Assembly (NCBI GenBank): GCA_050013835.1
Contig: JBEKEM010000011.1
Coordinates: 1 to 64,000 of the forward strand
DNA length: 64,000 bases
Direction of reading: 5' to 3'
Source: Bog-793 sp050013835
GTDB lineage: Bacteria > Actinomycetota > Acidimicrobiia > Acidimicrobiales > Bog-793
In this document: positions 1-8,456 of the stretch, one piece after another
How the letters are laid out: each line of letters starts with the position of its first letter
Numbering within the stretch: position 1 is the stretch's first letter
Translations under genes and position numbers: made by a program
Notes under the pieces: generated by a model
What the model was told of the DNA's origin: nothing
Database searches by the model: none
What the model saw: only the letters and a program-made list of their open reading frames with translations

Positions 1-127
1 CGCCCACCGCTTGCGCGATGTCCTGGGCGGCGAAACGGTCCGAGCCGAACGTGCCGAGCCCGATGGCCGGCATCAGGGCACCGCTGCGCAGCCGGCGCTG
101 GGGGACGAGGGCGGGGTCGACGGTCAT
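1..127 (-). CDS. Aldo/keto reductase, N-terminal fragment (runs off the window)
   Basis: Only the first 42 codons are present. They read MTVDPALVPQRRLRSG, then LMPAIGLGTFGSDRF, which is the first beta strand and turn of the aldo/keto reductase TIM barrel ('G..MP.IGLGTFG'). These enzymes reduce aldehydes or ketones with NADPH in the cytosol. The ATG overlaps the stop of the ABC ATPase gene in an ATGA arrangement, so it is the last visible cistron of the sugar operon and probably handles a sugar-derived aldehyde or keto intermediate (inference). The catalytic Asp-Tyr-Lys-His residues lie beyond the window edge. Confidence 0.75.
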   Translation of the reverse strand, partial: MTVDPALVPQRRLRSGALMPAIGLGTFGSDRFAAQDIAQAVG

Positions 128-891
128 GTCCGTTCCAGGGCAGATCCCACCATGAACTCCGTCAGCTCTTTGAGTGAGGTCTCCTTCGGTTTGAAGGACG
201 CTACGATCCTGCCGGCCCTCATGACCAACAGATGGTCAGCAAGCTCCAGCATCTGCGGCAAGTTGTGGCCCACCACGACCACGGTTTCACCGTGGTCCGC
301 CGTGTCTCGGATGATCCGCAGGAAAGAAGCAGTCTCGCGCGGGCCGAGGGAGGCGGTTGGCTCGTCGAGGAGCACCACCCGTGCCCCGAAATAGATTGCC
401 CGAGCAAGCGCGACAGCCTGCCGTTGCCCGCCGCTCAGCTGCTTCACGCCGACCCTGGACGAAGGCATGACTATCCTCAGCAACTTCAGTGCTTCGTCCG
501 CGTCCTTTCGCATCGCGCGCCGGTCGACCACACGCACTCCCAAGACTCGCCGCTGCAGTTCACGGCCGAGAAAAACGTTGTCCGCCACTGACAACGTGTC
601 TACGAGAGCCAGGGTCTGGTAAAGCGATTCGATCCCGGCTTCCCTCGCCGGCCGAGCACCGTGGAACGCCACGGGATGCCCGTCGATCAGTACCTCTCCT
701 TCGTCCGGCACCTCGACACCACTGAAGATCTTCAACAGTGTCGACTTGCCAGCACCGTTGTCACCGACGATGCCGGTAAGGCCTGACCAGAACTCTACGG
801 ACACATCCCTCAAGGCACCAACGTGCCCGTACCATTTGGACAGGTGCCTAGCTGCCAAGCGCGGGACGGCCTCTGTGTCGTTATCAAGCAT
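124..891 (-). CDS. Sugar ABC transporter ATP-binding protein
   Basis: Cytoplasmic ATPase of a CUT2-type (ribose/xylose-like) sugar importer, 255 residues. Visible motifs are Walker A GDNGAGKST at about 43-51, a glutamine 'Q-loop' in ESLYQTLALVD, signature LSGGQRQA near 150, Walker B VVLLDEP and the switch His in VVGHN. It has a single ATPase domain, half the size of RbsA-type double ATPases, so it should work as a homodimer under the neighbouring permease. The ATG at 891 is chosen because GGGAGG lies a few bases before it; an in-frame extension back to 954 would overlap the permease gene. It follows the permease by 22 nt and overlaps the aldo/keto reductase start. Confidence 0.93.
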   Translation of the reverse strand: MLDNDTEAVPRLAARHLSKWYGHVGALRDVSVEFWSGLTGIVGDNGAGKSTLLKIFSGVEVPDEGEVLIDGHPVAFHGARPAREAGIESLYQTLALVDTLSVADNVFLGRELQRRVLGVRVVDRRAMRKDADEALKLLRIVMPSSRVGVKQLSGGQRQAVALARAIYFGARVVLLDEPTASLGPRETASFLRIIRDTADHGETVVVVGHNLPQMLELADHLLVMRAGRIVASFKPKETSLKELTEFMVGSALERT

Positions 892-913
892 GCTACCTCC
901 CAGGTGCGCGCGC

Positions 914-1996
914 TCAGGTTTGAGTTTCTTTGTCGCCGATGACCCGGGCGACAACCAACGCGATCAGGATCACCAGGCCGTAAACCGCCTGTTCCCAGAA
1001 CACGTTGACGTTCTGGAGGTCCAAGATGTTCTGGACCACCGCAAGGACCAGCACGCCGGTCGCGACGCCGATCATGTTGCCTTTGCCGCCGAGGAGGCTC
1101 ACACCGCCGATCACGGCAGACGCGAACGCGATGAAAATAACGGACTCGTCGTACCCTTGGCTGGCAGTGATCGCGGCATCACGTCCCATCTCGAGGTAGC
1201 CCCCCATGGCGGCGAGCACACCTGCCGCCATGTAGACGCCTATCTTCACTCGGTCGACGTTGATTCCGGCAGCGCGAGCGGCCACGGCGTTGCCGCCCAC
1301 GGCAAAGATGGCGCGGCCAGCCCGACGGTAACGCAGGAACAAGCCGATCGCGACAAATACGACCGCCGTCGCCACCAGCGATACCGGTACCTGGCCCCAG
1401 AAGCTACCCCCGACGTAGGAAAAGGAAGTAGGCAGGGCCGAGATCGTCTCCCCGTTGACGATGCCGTCTTGAACACCTGCCAGCCCTATCAACATCCCGA
1501 GAGTGACGATGAAGGCACTGAGATGCGCCTTCACTATCAGGAGGCCGTTAACAAGACCGACAGCCGCGCCCGCCAGGACTAGCACGATCAGCCCGACCCA
1601 CGCAGGGAGCCCGATGCCGGCACCGAAAGCCGACGCGGGCACAACCAGCCAGGCCGCCAGCATCGGCGCGAACCCATAAGTGCCCCCGAGCGACAAGTCC
1701 ATGCTGCCGATCATCAGGACGAGCGCTTCGCCCGCCGTGATAAGCCCGATGGCAGAGGCATACTGGCCAATCCCCCAGAAATTGTTTGCCCCGAAGAAGT
1801 AAGGGTTGATCAAGGAGCTGACGACGACCAGCAGGACGAGCACGGGCAGCAGGGTCACGTCCCTCAAGAGGGTCATGGCTCTGCCCTGCTGGCTGAGCCG
1901 ATGCAGTTCGGCTCCGGCGGCTGTCCAGCTCTCGGCTTCCTCCCCCGTTGGCTGCACCACCGCGGCGGCCTCCTTTTCAGTGCTGACCGGTTTCAT
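914..1996 (-). CDS. Sugar ABC transporter permease (RbsC/BPD_transp_2 family)
   Basis: Integral membrane permease of the sugar importer, about 360 residues with eight or more hydrophobic segments. Family hallmarks include LVLMIGSMDLSLGGTYG and the late EAA-like stretch AGINVDRVKIGVYMAAG. It pairs with the downstream ATPase and the upstream-encoded binding protein. The frame stays open upstream to a TTG at 2053. That 19-residue extension has no clear ribosome site but happens to contain GRGGAGKST, a perfect P-loop pattern (see findings). I chose the ATG at 1996; GTG codons in frame between them are alternatives. About 450 bp separate it from the binding-protein gene, and that gap contains a hairpin and a promoter-like site. 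Confidence 0.9.
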   Translation of the reverse strand: MKPVSTEKEAAAVVQPTGEEAESWTAAGAELHRLSQQGRAMTLLRDVTLLPVLVLLVVVSSLINPYFFGANNFWGIGQYASAIGLITAGEALVLMIGSMDLSLGGTYGFAPMLAAWLVVPASAFGAGIGLPAWVGLIVLVLAGAAVGLVNGLLIVKAHLSAFIVTLGMLIGLAGVQDGIVNGETISALPTSFSYVGGSFWGQVPVSLVATAVVFVAIGLFLRYRRAGRAIFAVGGNAVAARAAGINVDRVKIGVYMAAGVLAAMGGYLEMGRDAAITASQGYDESVIFIAFASAVIGGVSLLGGKGNMIGVATGVLVLAVVQNILDLQNVNVFWEQAVYGLVILIALVVARVIGDKETQT

Positions 1997-2294
1997 CTCG
2001 TCTGTCACGCTCCCAACCACGGTGGACTTGCCTGCCCCACCGCGGCCGACCAACCGGACGCAGCGACCCGGGCGGCCGGTGCATCCCCGTCTTTCCGTGA
2101 TGCTGCTTCAGAACTCGCGACCACAACAGCCATCCTTCGCTATTCGGTGCCCTTGTTGGTGATCCTTCGCGTCTCGAAATGGAGCCGACCACACGACACT
2201 GACCGGCTCAGCGGGGCGCCGTGCTAGGAGGGTGCCGACTGAGTCGATTTCGTCCTTATTGGCAAGGCTGTGACCTGCGTGTTTACATCTGGCA

Positions 2295-2323
2295 TAGATA
2301 CAAAGAAGGAACGAAATCAGCAA
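2295..2323 (-). promoter_or_regulatory. Candidate internal promoter for the permease/ATPase genes
   Basis: Reading the minus strand, TTGCTG (2323-2318) and TATCTA (2300-2295) are separated by exactly 17 bp, a good sigma-70-like arrangement. It would start transcription near 2287, giving a leader of over 200 nt before the permease. The adjacent TGTAAAC resembles half of the LacI-type palindrome at 5189-5198. Confidence 0.4.
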
Positions 2324-2382
2324 TCTCCTGGCGGCCCACCGACATGGATCACCTGCTGGCTGATCTTCGGAACATTGAGTTG

Positions 2383-2415
2383 CCCTGCCCCCTCCTCTGA
2401 GAGGAGGGGGCAGGG
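2383..2415 (-). terminator. Strong hairpin after the binding-protein gene
   Basis: A perfect inverted repeat with 16-nt arms (CCCTGCCCCCTCCTCT and its complement) around a single G. In RNA this would fold as a roughly 14-bp GC-rich stem. No U-run follows on either strand, so it is more likely a partial terminator or an mRNA-stabilising 3' structure that keeps binding-protein mRNA above permease mRNA, as known for maltose-type operons. The function is inferred. Confidence 0.6.
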
Positions 2416-2447
2416 CCGAAGCCAGTAACTATAGGGATTTTAGGCGA

Positions 2448-3605
2448 TTACAGCGGCTTGACGCCGTTGCAAATCCCACCATGGGCTTTGCCGTAAACGT
2501 TGCCCCACAGCGCCGAGTTGTTGACCGCCGTGGTCGTGAATGTGGCCGGCTGCCCATCGGTTGCGGGACCCTTGACCGTCAGCCGCGCCTTGGTGACGAA
2601 GGGGGCGATGATCGGGTCGGTCAGCTGAACGTCGCCTTTGTAGCTGACATGGGACAGGGGGGCGGCGGTAAGACCGGGCATCCCGACGCTGAGGACGACA
2701 CCCTTCGCCGCGTCTACGGCGTACTTGATCGCGCCCTCGGCGTACAGGTTGGCCGGCTGTGACGACGCGAAGTCCATCCATCCGTGAAGGATGTAGCACT
2801 GCTCGTAGGAGACGCCGTCATCTCCTCCGACGATCACGTGCGGCTTCGTGCCGCCGGCCGGGCCAAAGCCCTTTGCGCTGAGGTACTGGATGATGCCCGG
2901 GTCGGGACCGCTGTACTCGTTGTAGACGGCCTTGACCTGGCTGCCGTAGGCGCTGACCGCCGTCTCGGTGAAGCTGAGCGCGGTGTTGGGGTTCCAGAGC
3001 GTGTCCTTGGACAAGACATGGACCTTCGGGTCGAGCTTCGCCATGCAGTCGTTGAAGCCGACCGCGCGGTCGTGGCCGTTGGACGAGACCTGCTGGCCCT
3101 CGTTGTCAATGACGTACCCCGACTTCACCTTGGAGGCGATGAAGGAGCAGGCCGAGTAGCCGTAGAACAGGTTGGACGCCCGTACGACGATGTAGTCCTT
3201 ACCGGCACCAAGAATCGTGTCGACCGAGATGATCGGGACGTGGTGCGCGTAGGCATACGCAATCGACGGGCCCTCGGCAGAGGCGTCCTCGGGGTTCAGG
3301 ATGATCGCCTGGGCACCCTCGTTGACGAGGTCCTTGACCTGCTGGTTCTGCAGGGTGGCGTTGCTGCCGTAGGTGTCGCAGCAGACCAACGGGCCGATGA
3401 GCTTGACGCCCATCGACTTCGCGAATTGCGCCTCGTACGACACATATGCCGACCAGAACGCAGTGTTGTTGTAGCTCAGGGCGACGCCGACCTTGATCGG
3501 CTTCGCCGCGGGTGTCGTCCCGGAGGCGCTGCCCACAGCAAGCAACGGTACGACGATCCCGGCGGCGGCCACGAGGACCACGGCTTTCTTAAGCCAGGTT
3601 TTCAT
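2448..3605 (-). CDS. Periplasmic/lipid-surface sugar-binding protein of ABC importer
   Basis: Substrate-binding protein of 385 residues in the periplasmic-binding-protein type 1 (ribose-binding-like) fold. The signal peptide is MKTWLKKAVVLVAAAGIVV followed by PLLAVGSASG. The mature protein starts IKVGVALSYNNTAFWSAY, has the LVNEGAQAIILNP segment that follows strand B in this family, and the linker-side motif VIVGGDDG. Substrate is not deducible; the isomerase encoded upstream suggests a deoxy- or pentose sugar. The ATG at 3605 is preceded by AAAGGGGA at good spacing. Five cysteines in the mature part are more than usual for the family. Confidence 0.92.
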   Translation of the reverse strand: MKTWLKKAVVLVAAAGIVVPLLAVGSASGTTPAAKPIKVGVALSYNNTAFWSAYVSYEAQFAKSMGVKLIGPLVCCDTYGSNATLQNQQVKDLVNEGAQAIILNPEDASAEGPSIAYAYAHHVPIISVDTILGAGKDYIVVRASNLFYGYSACSFIASKVKSGYVIDNEGQQVSSNGHDRAVGFNDCMAKLDPKVHVLSKDTLWNPNTALSFTETAVSAYGSQVKAVYNEYSGPDPGIIQYLSAKGFGPAGGTKPHVIVGGDDGVSYEQCYILHGWMDFASSQPANLYAEGAIKYAVDAAKGVVLSVGMPGLTAAPLSHVSYKGDVQLTDPIIAPFVTKARLTVKGPATDGQPATFTTTAVNNSALWGNVYGKAHGGICNGVKPL

Positions 3606-3701
3606 TAATAAGTCCCCTTTCACTCGCTTGTCTAGGGTTGATACGGGGATTCCTCACCTCGGGCTTCCGCCCAAGTCTCTTAAGACGCTGAAGTTGGCGC
3701 C

Positions 3702-5135
3702 CTATTGATCACCTCCCTTTGGTAGGACGTCCAACCGTTCGAGATCTATGTCGAGGAACCGGCAAACTGCAGCCAGTTCTTCGGTTATGTCACCGGGGAC
3801 TGCGTGGATGTGGTTTGCTCCGAACCGGGACAGGAAGGTGTCGGCGGATGCGTCCATCCGTGTGAACGCGTGGGGCCAAACGTAGTTGCTCTGGCGCATG
3901 AGCGCCTCGTTCTTCTCGTCGTCGTAGACCTCGAACTTCCCCTTCGTGACCTGCATCCGGTACTGCGCGTCGGCTCGGGACAGGCGGGCAAGGGTGATAT
4001 CCCCGGGGGCGGCAAGGTGATGGACTGCGGCCCCGCCCAGGGGGAAGTACCACTCCTCGGGGTAGAGGTGGACCTTCGCCATGTTCTCGGCCGGGTCGTC
4101 GGAGCGGGCGGCGAACCAGGTGGCATGCTGGCCCGAGTTCTCCAGGTCCCAGATGCCCTCGTCGCGAAAGTAGTGGCGCACGTCGGCAAACAGAACCGGG
4201 GTGGCTGTGACCCGGTGCATGAGCAGCATCGTCAGGGCGCCGTCCATGTCGCACTCGGTGGCGCAGATCACGGGCTCTTTGGGACCGTCGAAGTCATAAG
4301 GGTCGTTCAAGAACGCCTCGGCGATGTCGGCCGTCGTGTAGTTGTTGGTGAGCTCGGGCTGGCCCTTGATCCCACAGAAATCGATGTGGCCTTCTTCGAT
4401 GATCTCCTTCATCGCGTAGTAGGTGCGCACCTGGCGCTCGAGGATCTCTGGGGTGAGCAACTTGGAGTCGTAGTGGACGCCGGCCGCGTAGCGCTCCAGC
4501 CACTCCCGCCCAGCGGCGGCCCTGCTGGCGGGCACCAGCTCGGAGCGCCGCACGACCTCCCATTGGTCGACCTCCTCCACGTCGATGCCGAAGCGGCGCA
4601 TCCACTCGTCGGTGCGGCCGACGGCCGTGTACATGCCCATGGAGCGCCCTCCGACCCGGGCGAAGGTGCTGCCCTCCAAGGACCGGACGGCGTGGGCGGA
4701 TATCACCAGCTGGCGGAGCCGGGCCGCCACGCCTGGTTCTTCGACTTCGCCCCACAGCCGCTCGTGGCGGCGCCCCAGCTGGTCCAGGCTCCCGCCTGCA
4801 GCCAGCATCCCCACCATGCCTGGGTAAGTCGGGTCGATATTCGAGAACAACAGCAGAGGCCCGGTTGTAGCCCGCGCGGCGTGCACCGAGAAGTGTGGCC
4901 ACGCCCATACCGGGTAGTTGAAGACGGTGATGTCCGGCCGCTGGGCCGCAAGTTGACGGGCCACACGGACCGCCACGTCATTTGCCGTGATGATCTCGGT
5001 ACCCCGCACCACTTCGGCGCCAAATGCTTCGCAAGCTGCTGCGATGCGCTGTTCGACATCCGCCGCAAATCCAGCGACGCCCTTGTGCACGAAGTCACGA
5101 CCATCGCTGAAGGTGAGGATTCCGACACGTGACAT
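3702..5135 (-). CDS. L-fucose/L-arabinose isomerase family protein
   Basis: Cytosolic sugar isomerase of 477 residues, interconverting an aldose and ketose with a divalent metal. The metal ligands of FucI-type enzymes can be placed: Glu in ATECDMDGALT near 292, Asp in FADVRHY 24 residues later (the same spacing as Glu337-Asp361 of E. coli FucI) and His in NHIHAVPGD near 442. The N-terminal half is shorter than E. coli FucI (about 590 residues), so substrate may differ from L-fucose. The ATG at 5135 follows GGGAGG at 8 nt. As first gene of the transporter operon, it probably performs the first step on the imported sugar. Confidence 0.88.
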   Translation of the reverse strand: MSRVGILTFSDGRDFVHKGVAGFAADVEQRIAAACEAFGAEVVRGTEIITANDVAVRVARQLAAQRPDITVFNYPVWAWPHFSVHAARATTGPLLLFSNIDPTYPGMVGMLAAGGSLDQLGRRHERLWGEVEEPGVAARLRQLVISAHAVRSLEGSTFARVGGRSMGMYTAVGRTDEWMRRFGIDVEEVDQWEVVRRSELVPASRAAAGREWLERYAAGVHYDSKLLTPEILERQVRTYYAMKEIIEEGHIDFCGIKGQPELTNNYTTADIAEAFLNDPYDFDGPKEPVICATECDMDGALTMLLMHRVTATPVLFADVRHYFRDEGIWDLENSGQHATWFAARSDDPAENMAKVHLYPEEWYFPLGGAAVHHLAAPGDITLARLSRADAQYRMQVTKGKFEVYDDEKNEALMRQSNYVWPHAFTRMDASADTFLSRFGANHIHAVPGDITEELAAVCRFLDIDLERLDVLPKGGDQ

Positions 5136-5188
5136 GAGGCCGCCTCCCAGCAATCACTTCTTAGTCGCATCTCAACCCTGCTGTAAAG

Positions 5189-5198
5189 TAAACGTTTA
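5189..5198. promoter_or_regulatory. Candidate LacI/GalR-family operator
   Basis: The 10-bp palindrome TAAACGTTTA with central CG lies about 55 bp before the isomerase start. The core matches the usual LacI/GalR operator pattern (AACGTT core with CG centre). No LacI-type regulator gene is in the window. A sugar-responsive repressor is therefore inferred. Confidence 0.55.
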
Positions 5199-5204
5199 AC
5201 GGGC

Positions 5205-6590
5205 TTGGGTTGCTTCAAGAGCACCGACCCACGAAGGAGTTCCTGCACCCGTAGACCACGAGTATCCCCCAAGAATCGCGTCCACGCAGAGCCCGAGGCG
5301 CTGTCCAGCTCCGCTCGGGAACTGGCGACCGTCCGCGAGGAGGTCGGTCGCCTCACCGGTCGGCTGTTCATGCAGCAGGCGGTCGAGGCCGAGGTCGACG
5401 TGTACCTCGGCAGGCGGCCCGATAGGCGTCGCGGCGAGAACTCACCGGTCGGATTCCGCAATGGCTGAAAGCCGCCCGTCACACTGAGAACGATGGGCCC
5501 GATCGAGCCCTGTCGCCCGAAGCTGCGCGGCACCGACGAGAGGTTCTGCTTGCAACTCTTCGGGCTCGGCGTGACGCACACCACGGCCCTCGAGGCGCGC
5601 GACGTCTCGGCCCGGGTGCGCGGGCCCATCGGGCCGCAACGTCGCGGCCGCCCTGCGGGAGGTCCTCGACGACGAGACGACTCTGACGCGCTCCACAGTG
5701 AGCTGGATCTGCCAGGAGATCCGGGCCGAGTTCGCCGCCTTCTCCGCCCGCGATCTCGCCTCTCGGTCTCGACCACTTGTTCTGGGACGGTTCGAACTTC
5801 TAGCGCCACGAGCACGCGCCCTCCGAGCCGGTGCTCGTCGCCTGGGGCATCAACACCGACGGGAAGCCCCGTCTCGTCGGGATCGTGCCCGCCACCCGGA
5901 GTAGACGGACGCCTGAAGCTCATTCTTCTCGGGTCGCGTCGAAGCCGCCTCGCCTCGCCACTCATCGCCGCCTCCGGCGAGACGCCCTGGCCCATCGTGG
6001 CGATCAAGCAGGTCTTCCTGCAGGCCCTGCGCCGGTGCCATGTGATCCACCGCTTGCACAACGCCGTGGCGAAGGTCTCGGTGGCCGACCAGGACTCATT
6101 CAAGTCCGAGTGGTGGGAGGGCTTCGATCGCATCACCGAGCCGCCGGGTGATTGCGCCGTCGCCGAAGCCCGACGGCCCCTCGTCGGCTTCCGGGTCCAG
6201 TGGGAGCGCGCCCTTCCGGCGGCGGTCGCTTGCCTCGTCGAGGGCTGGGAGAGCCTCACCATTCATCTACGCTTCCCGGCGGAGCACTCGAAGTGCTGCG
6301 GGCACACGAATCTTCTCGAGCGCACCTTCGGCGAGACTCGATGCCGCACCAAGGTGACCAGCCGATCGCCCGGTGAGCGCAGTTGTGTCGCCCTCGTCCT
6401 CGCCGCGCTCGACCGCCGGAGCCGGGGATGGCTCGGCATGACGATGTCACCTCGGGTGCTTCGTCGCCTTCAGGACCTCCGGCGCGAACTACTCGAAGAA
6501 CACGGAGAGCCTGACGCCGAAAACGTCATCCCAGCAGCCGCACGGCCTCGGAGCGAAACCTGCGCCTCGAGCTACTTACGCCAGTTGTGA
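5205..6590 (+). pseudogene. Degenerate IS256-family (mutator-type) transposase
   Basis: Pieces of an IS256-type transposase are spread over several frames. They include LFMQQAVEAEVDVYLGRR then GFRNG and an in-frame TGA at 5466-5468 where the family has Trp; PKLRGTDERF; a frame change before STVSWICQEIRAEFAAFSARDL; another before LDHLFWDGSNF, which carries the first catalytic Asp, and a TAG at 5801-5803; PVLVAWGINTDGKP; and after a further shift a long intact C-terminal part (SVADQDSFKSEWWEGFD, LRFPAEHSK, HTNLLERTFGETR). At least two nonsense changes and three frameshifts make it non-functional. I could not find terminal inverted repeats. It sits just upstream of the sugar operon promoter. Confidence 0.9.
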
Positions 6591-6674
6591 GGCGCCACCT
6601 CGGCAGCGCGCCGCCCCGTCAAGCACGCCGGCGCGGCGGCCAGCAACGGGATTCGTCCTCCGAGTAGGGGATGC

Positions 6675-6680
6675 TACGTT
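6675..6680 (+). promoter_or_regulatory. Candidate extended -10 box of the membrane-protein gene
   Basis: TACGTT preceded by TGC, an extended -10 pattern. It would start RNA near 6687 and leave the GGGAG ribosome site before the GTG at 6704 in the leader. Confidence 0.35.
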
Positions 6681-6703
6681 TCCGGCGTGCGGGAGCGCCC
6701 TTA

Positions 6704-8374
6704 GTGGACGAGGAGGCGGCAACCGCGCCCGTTCCGGTTGCGGGCAACACGGGCGACGCGCCCCAAGGCGCGCCCAGCCGCACCCGCCGTCTCGCCGTGC
6801 CCGCGACGCTAACGCTCGTCGGCTTCGTCGCGCTCGCCGTGCTCCTCTACTTCGTCTCGGCCCACACGGTGCGCGGGAACTCGGACGGGGCGACCGTCAT
6901 CCTCGAGGGCCAGTCGATGAGCACCGGGCACCTGCTGCTCCACGGTTGGTCGCTCTCACTCGACTCCTTCTGGACCGTCGACGCCGTCGTGTACATGTTC
7001 GCGGTGCTGTTCGCGGGCGTGCACGCCGCGTTCTTGAACCTCGTGCCCGCTCTCGTCGCCTCGGCCGTCATCGTGACGGGGGTGTACCTCGTCCGCGCCG
7101 ACTGGCGCGGCGTGCCGGGTTTCACCGGGTCGGCGACCATCGTCGCCCTGCTCGCGCTGCCGAGCTTCGCCCTCGCCACCTTCTTCTTGCAGGGTCCGTT
7201 ACACGTGGGGACGGCGATGCTGTGCCTCCTTGCCTTCGCCGGCCTGAGAAACGGTCGCTTCGGATGGGGGTGGGTCGTCGCGGTCGGCCTGTTGGCGGTG
7301 GGATGCCTTGGCGATCTCCAGACGGTCGCGCTCGGAGTTGTGCCGGCCCTGTTGGCGGGGGCCGTCGCAGCCGCACGCCGCCGCGACTGGAAGGCCGGGC
7401 TACCGACGTCCTCGGCGGCAGTCGCGAGCGTCGTCCTCGCGATCGTCGGCCGCGAAATCGCAAGGGCGATCGGCACCTTCGTTCTCATCAGTTCCGCCCC
7501 CCGGCAATCGATCTCGCAGATGATTAACAACCTCGGCGTGCTGCGCGACTACCTGCCCAAGATGCTCGGGGTGGGCACGGCCGGATTCGGGAGCGGCGGC
7601 GCCCCCCATTTCACCGAGTACGCCCACCTGGTCGGACTCATCGCCATCGCGGCCGGCGTGTTCGTTGCGCTGATCAGGCTCCTCCTCGGTGCGGCGAGAG
7701 GTCATTACGACGCCACCGCGGGCTCGCCGAACTGGCGGCTCGACGATCTGCTCGTGTTCGCGTTCTTCGGCGCGATCGTCGTCTTCGTCGCCCTCGCCAT
7801 GCCCGCCAACACATCCGCCGCGCGCTACCTCACGGCCTCCGTCATCTTCGGGTCGATCCTCGGGGGCAGGCTGCTCGCTCGGGCCACAGTGCTGCTCCAC
7901 GGCTCCCGAGGGCGGGTCCGTCGGTGGGGACCGAGGATTGCCTCCATCGTCGCGGTTGCGGTCGTCGGGGTCCTGTTAGTCGGCGTCGACTACAACATCG
8001 CACAACCGAAACCGTTCCAGCGCTACGACCAGGTTGGCGCATTCCTCGAACGGCACGGCCTCCACGACGGGATCGGCGACTACTGGAGCTCGTCGATCGT
8101 CACCGTCGAAACGGACGGGAGGGTCGCGGTCCGGCCCGTGACCGTCGCACCTAGTGGCCTACTCGTGCGGTACGCGCGGGAGACGACCACGGACTGGTAC
8201 GCCGGTCACAAGTTCAACTTCCTCATCTTCAACACGCTCGACCCGTTCGGGAACGTCGATATCGCGACGGCCTTCTCCACGTTCGGCCGGTCCAGCTGGC
8301 ATACCCGGATAGACGGCATCGAGGTGCTCGTCTGGAGGAATCCGTTTACCGTCTCGCTGCACGGCGTCTCGTAG
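6704..8374 (+). CDS. Polytopic membrane protein of unknown function
   Basis: About 556 residues, with roughly ten hydrophobic segments and a C-terminal soluble part. The layout (basic N-terminus, long first loop, many transmembrane helices, extracytoplasmic tail) recalls GT-C glycosyltransferase-like or O-antigen-ligase-like membrane enzymes, but I recognise no family motif, so no function is claimed. The frame is open from an ATG at 6671. I prefer GTG 6704 because GGGAG lies 8 nt before it and the promoter-like TACGTT overlaps the ATG. It stands alone between the transposase relic and the SbcD-like gene. Confidence 0.75.
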   Translation: MDEEAATAPVPVAGNTGDAPQGAPSRTRRLAVPATLTLVGFVALAVLLYFVSAHTVRGNSDGATVILEGQSMSTGHLLLHGWSLSLDSFWTVDAVVYMFAVLFAGVHAAFLNLVPALVASAVIVTGVYLVRADWRGVPGFTGSATIVALLALPSFALATFFLQGPLHVGTAMLCLLAFAGLRNGRFGWGWVVAVGLLAVGCLGDLQTVALGVVPALLAGAVAAARRRDWKAGLPTSSAAVASVVLAIVGREIARAIGTFVLISSAPRQSISQMINNLGVLRDYLPKMLGVGTAGFGSGGAPHFTEYAHLVGLIAIAAGVFVALIRLLLGAARGHYDATAGSPNWRLDDLLVFAFFGAIVVFVALAMPANTSAARYLTASVIFGSILGGRLLARATVLLHGSRGRVRRWGPRIASIVAVAVVGVLLVGVDYNIAQPKPFQRYDQVGAFLERHGLHDGIGDYWSSSIVTVETDGRVAVRPVTVAPSGLLVRYARETTTDWYAGHKFNFLIFNTLDPFGNVDIATAFSTFGRSSWHTRIDGIEVLVWRNPFTVSLHGVS

Positions 8375-8443
8375 TCCCAGCCGTGGCGCCTGCCGCTTCC
8401 GGAGCGGCACAGCCGGTTTCCAGCCGGCGAGACAGCCGATCGG

Positions 8444-8449
8444 TAGCCT
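8444..8449 (+). promoter_or_regulatory. Candidate -10 box, leaderless start of the SbcD-like gene
   Basis: TAGCCT ends 7 nt before the ATG at 8457 (4 nt before an overlapping GTG). No ribosome site is present, which fits a leaderless mRNA. Confidence 0.4.
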
Positions 8450-8456
8450 CGGCGTG

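Larger units (their letters stand above)
1997..2447. other. Non-coding gap between binding-protein and permease genes
   Basis: About 450 bp inside an otherwise co-directional transporter operon. It is lower in GC than its neighbours around 2230-2340. I see a strong palindromic hairpin just after the binding-protein stop and a minus-strand promoter-like pair further on. No convincing gene is present; the short open frames here lack codon bias and ribosome sites. Confidence 0.6.

Noticed and set aside
3804..5132. Long plus-strand open frame opposite the sugar isomerase
   Set aside because: It mirrors the isomerase codons in a high-GC antisense frame, has low-complexity Val/Gly/Leu content and no ribosome site; the minus-strand protein has clear metal-binding motifs.
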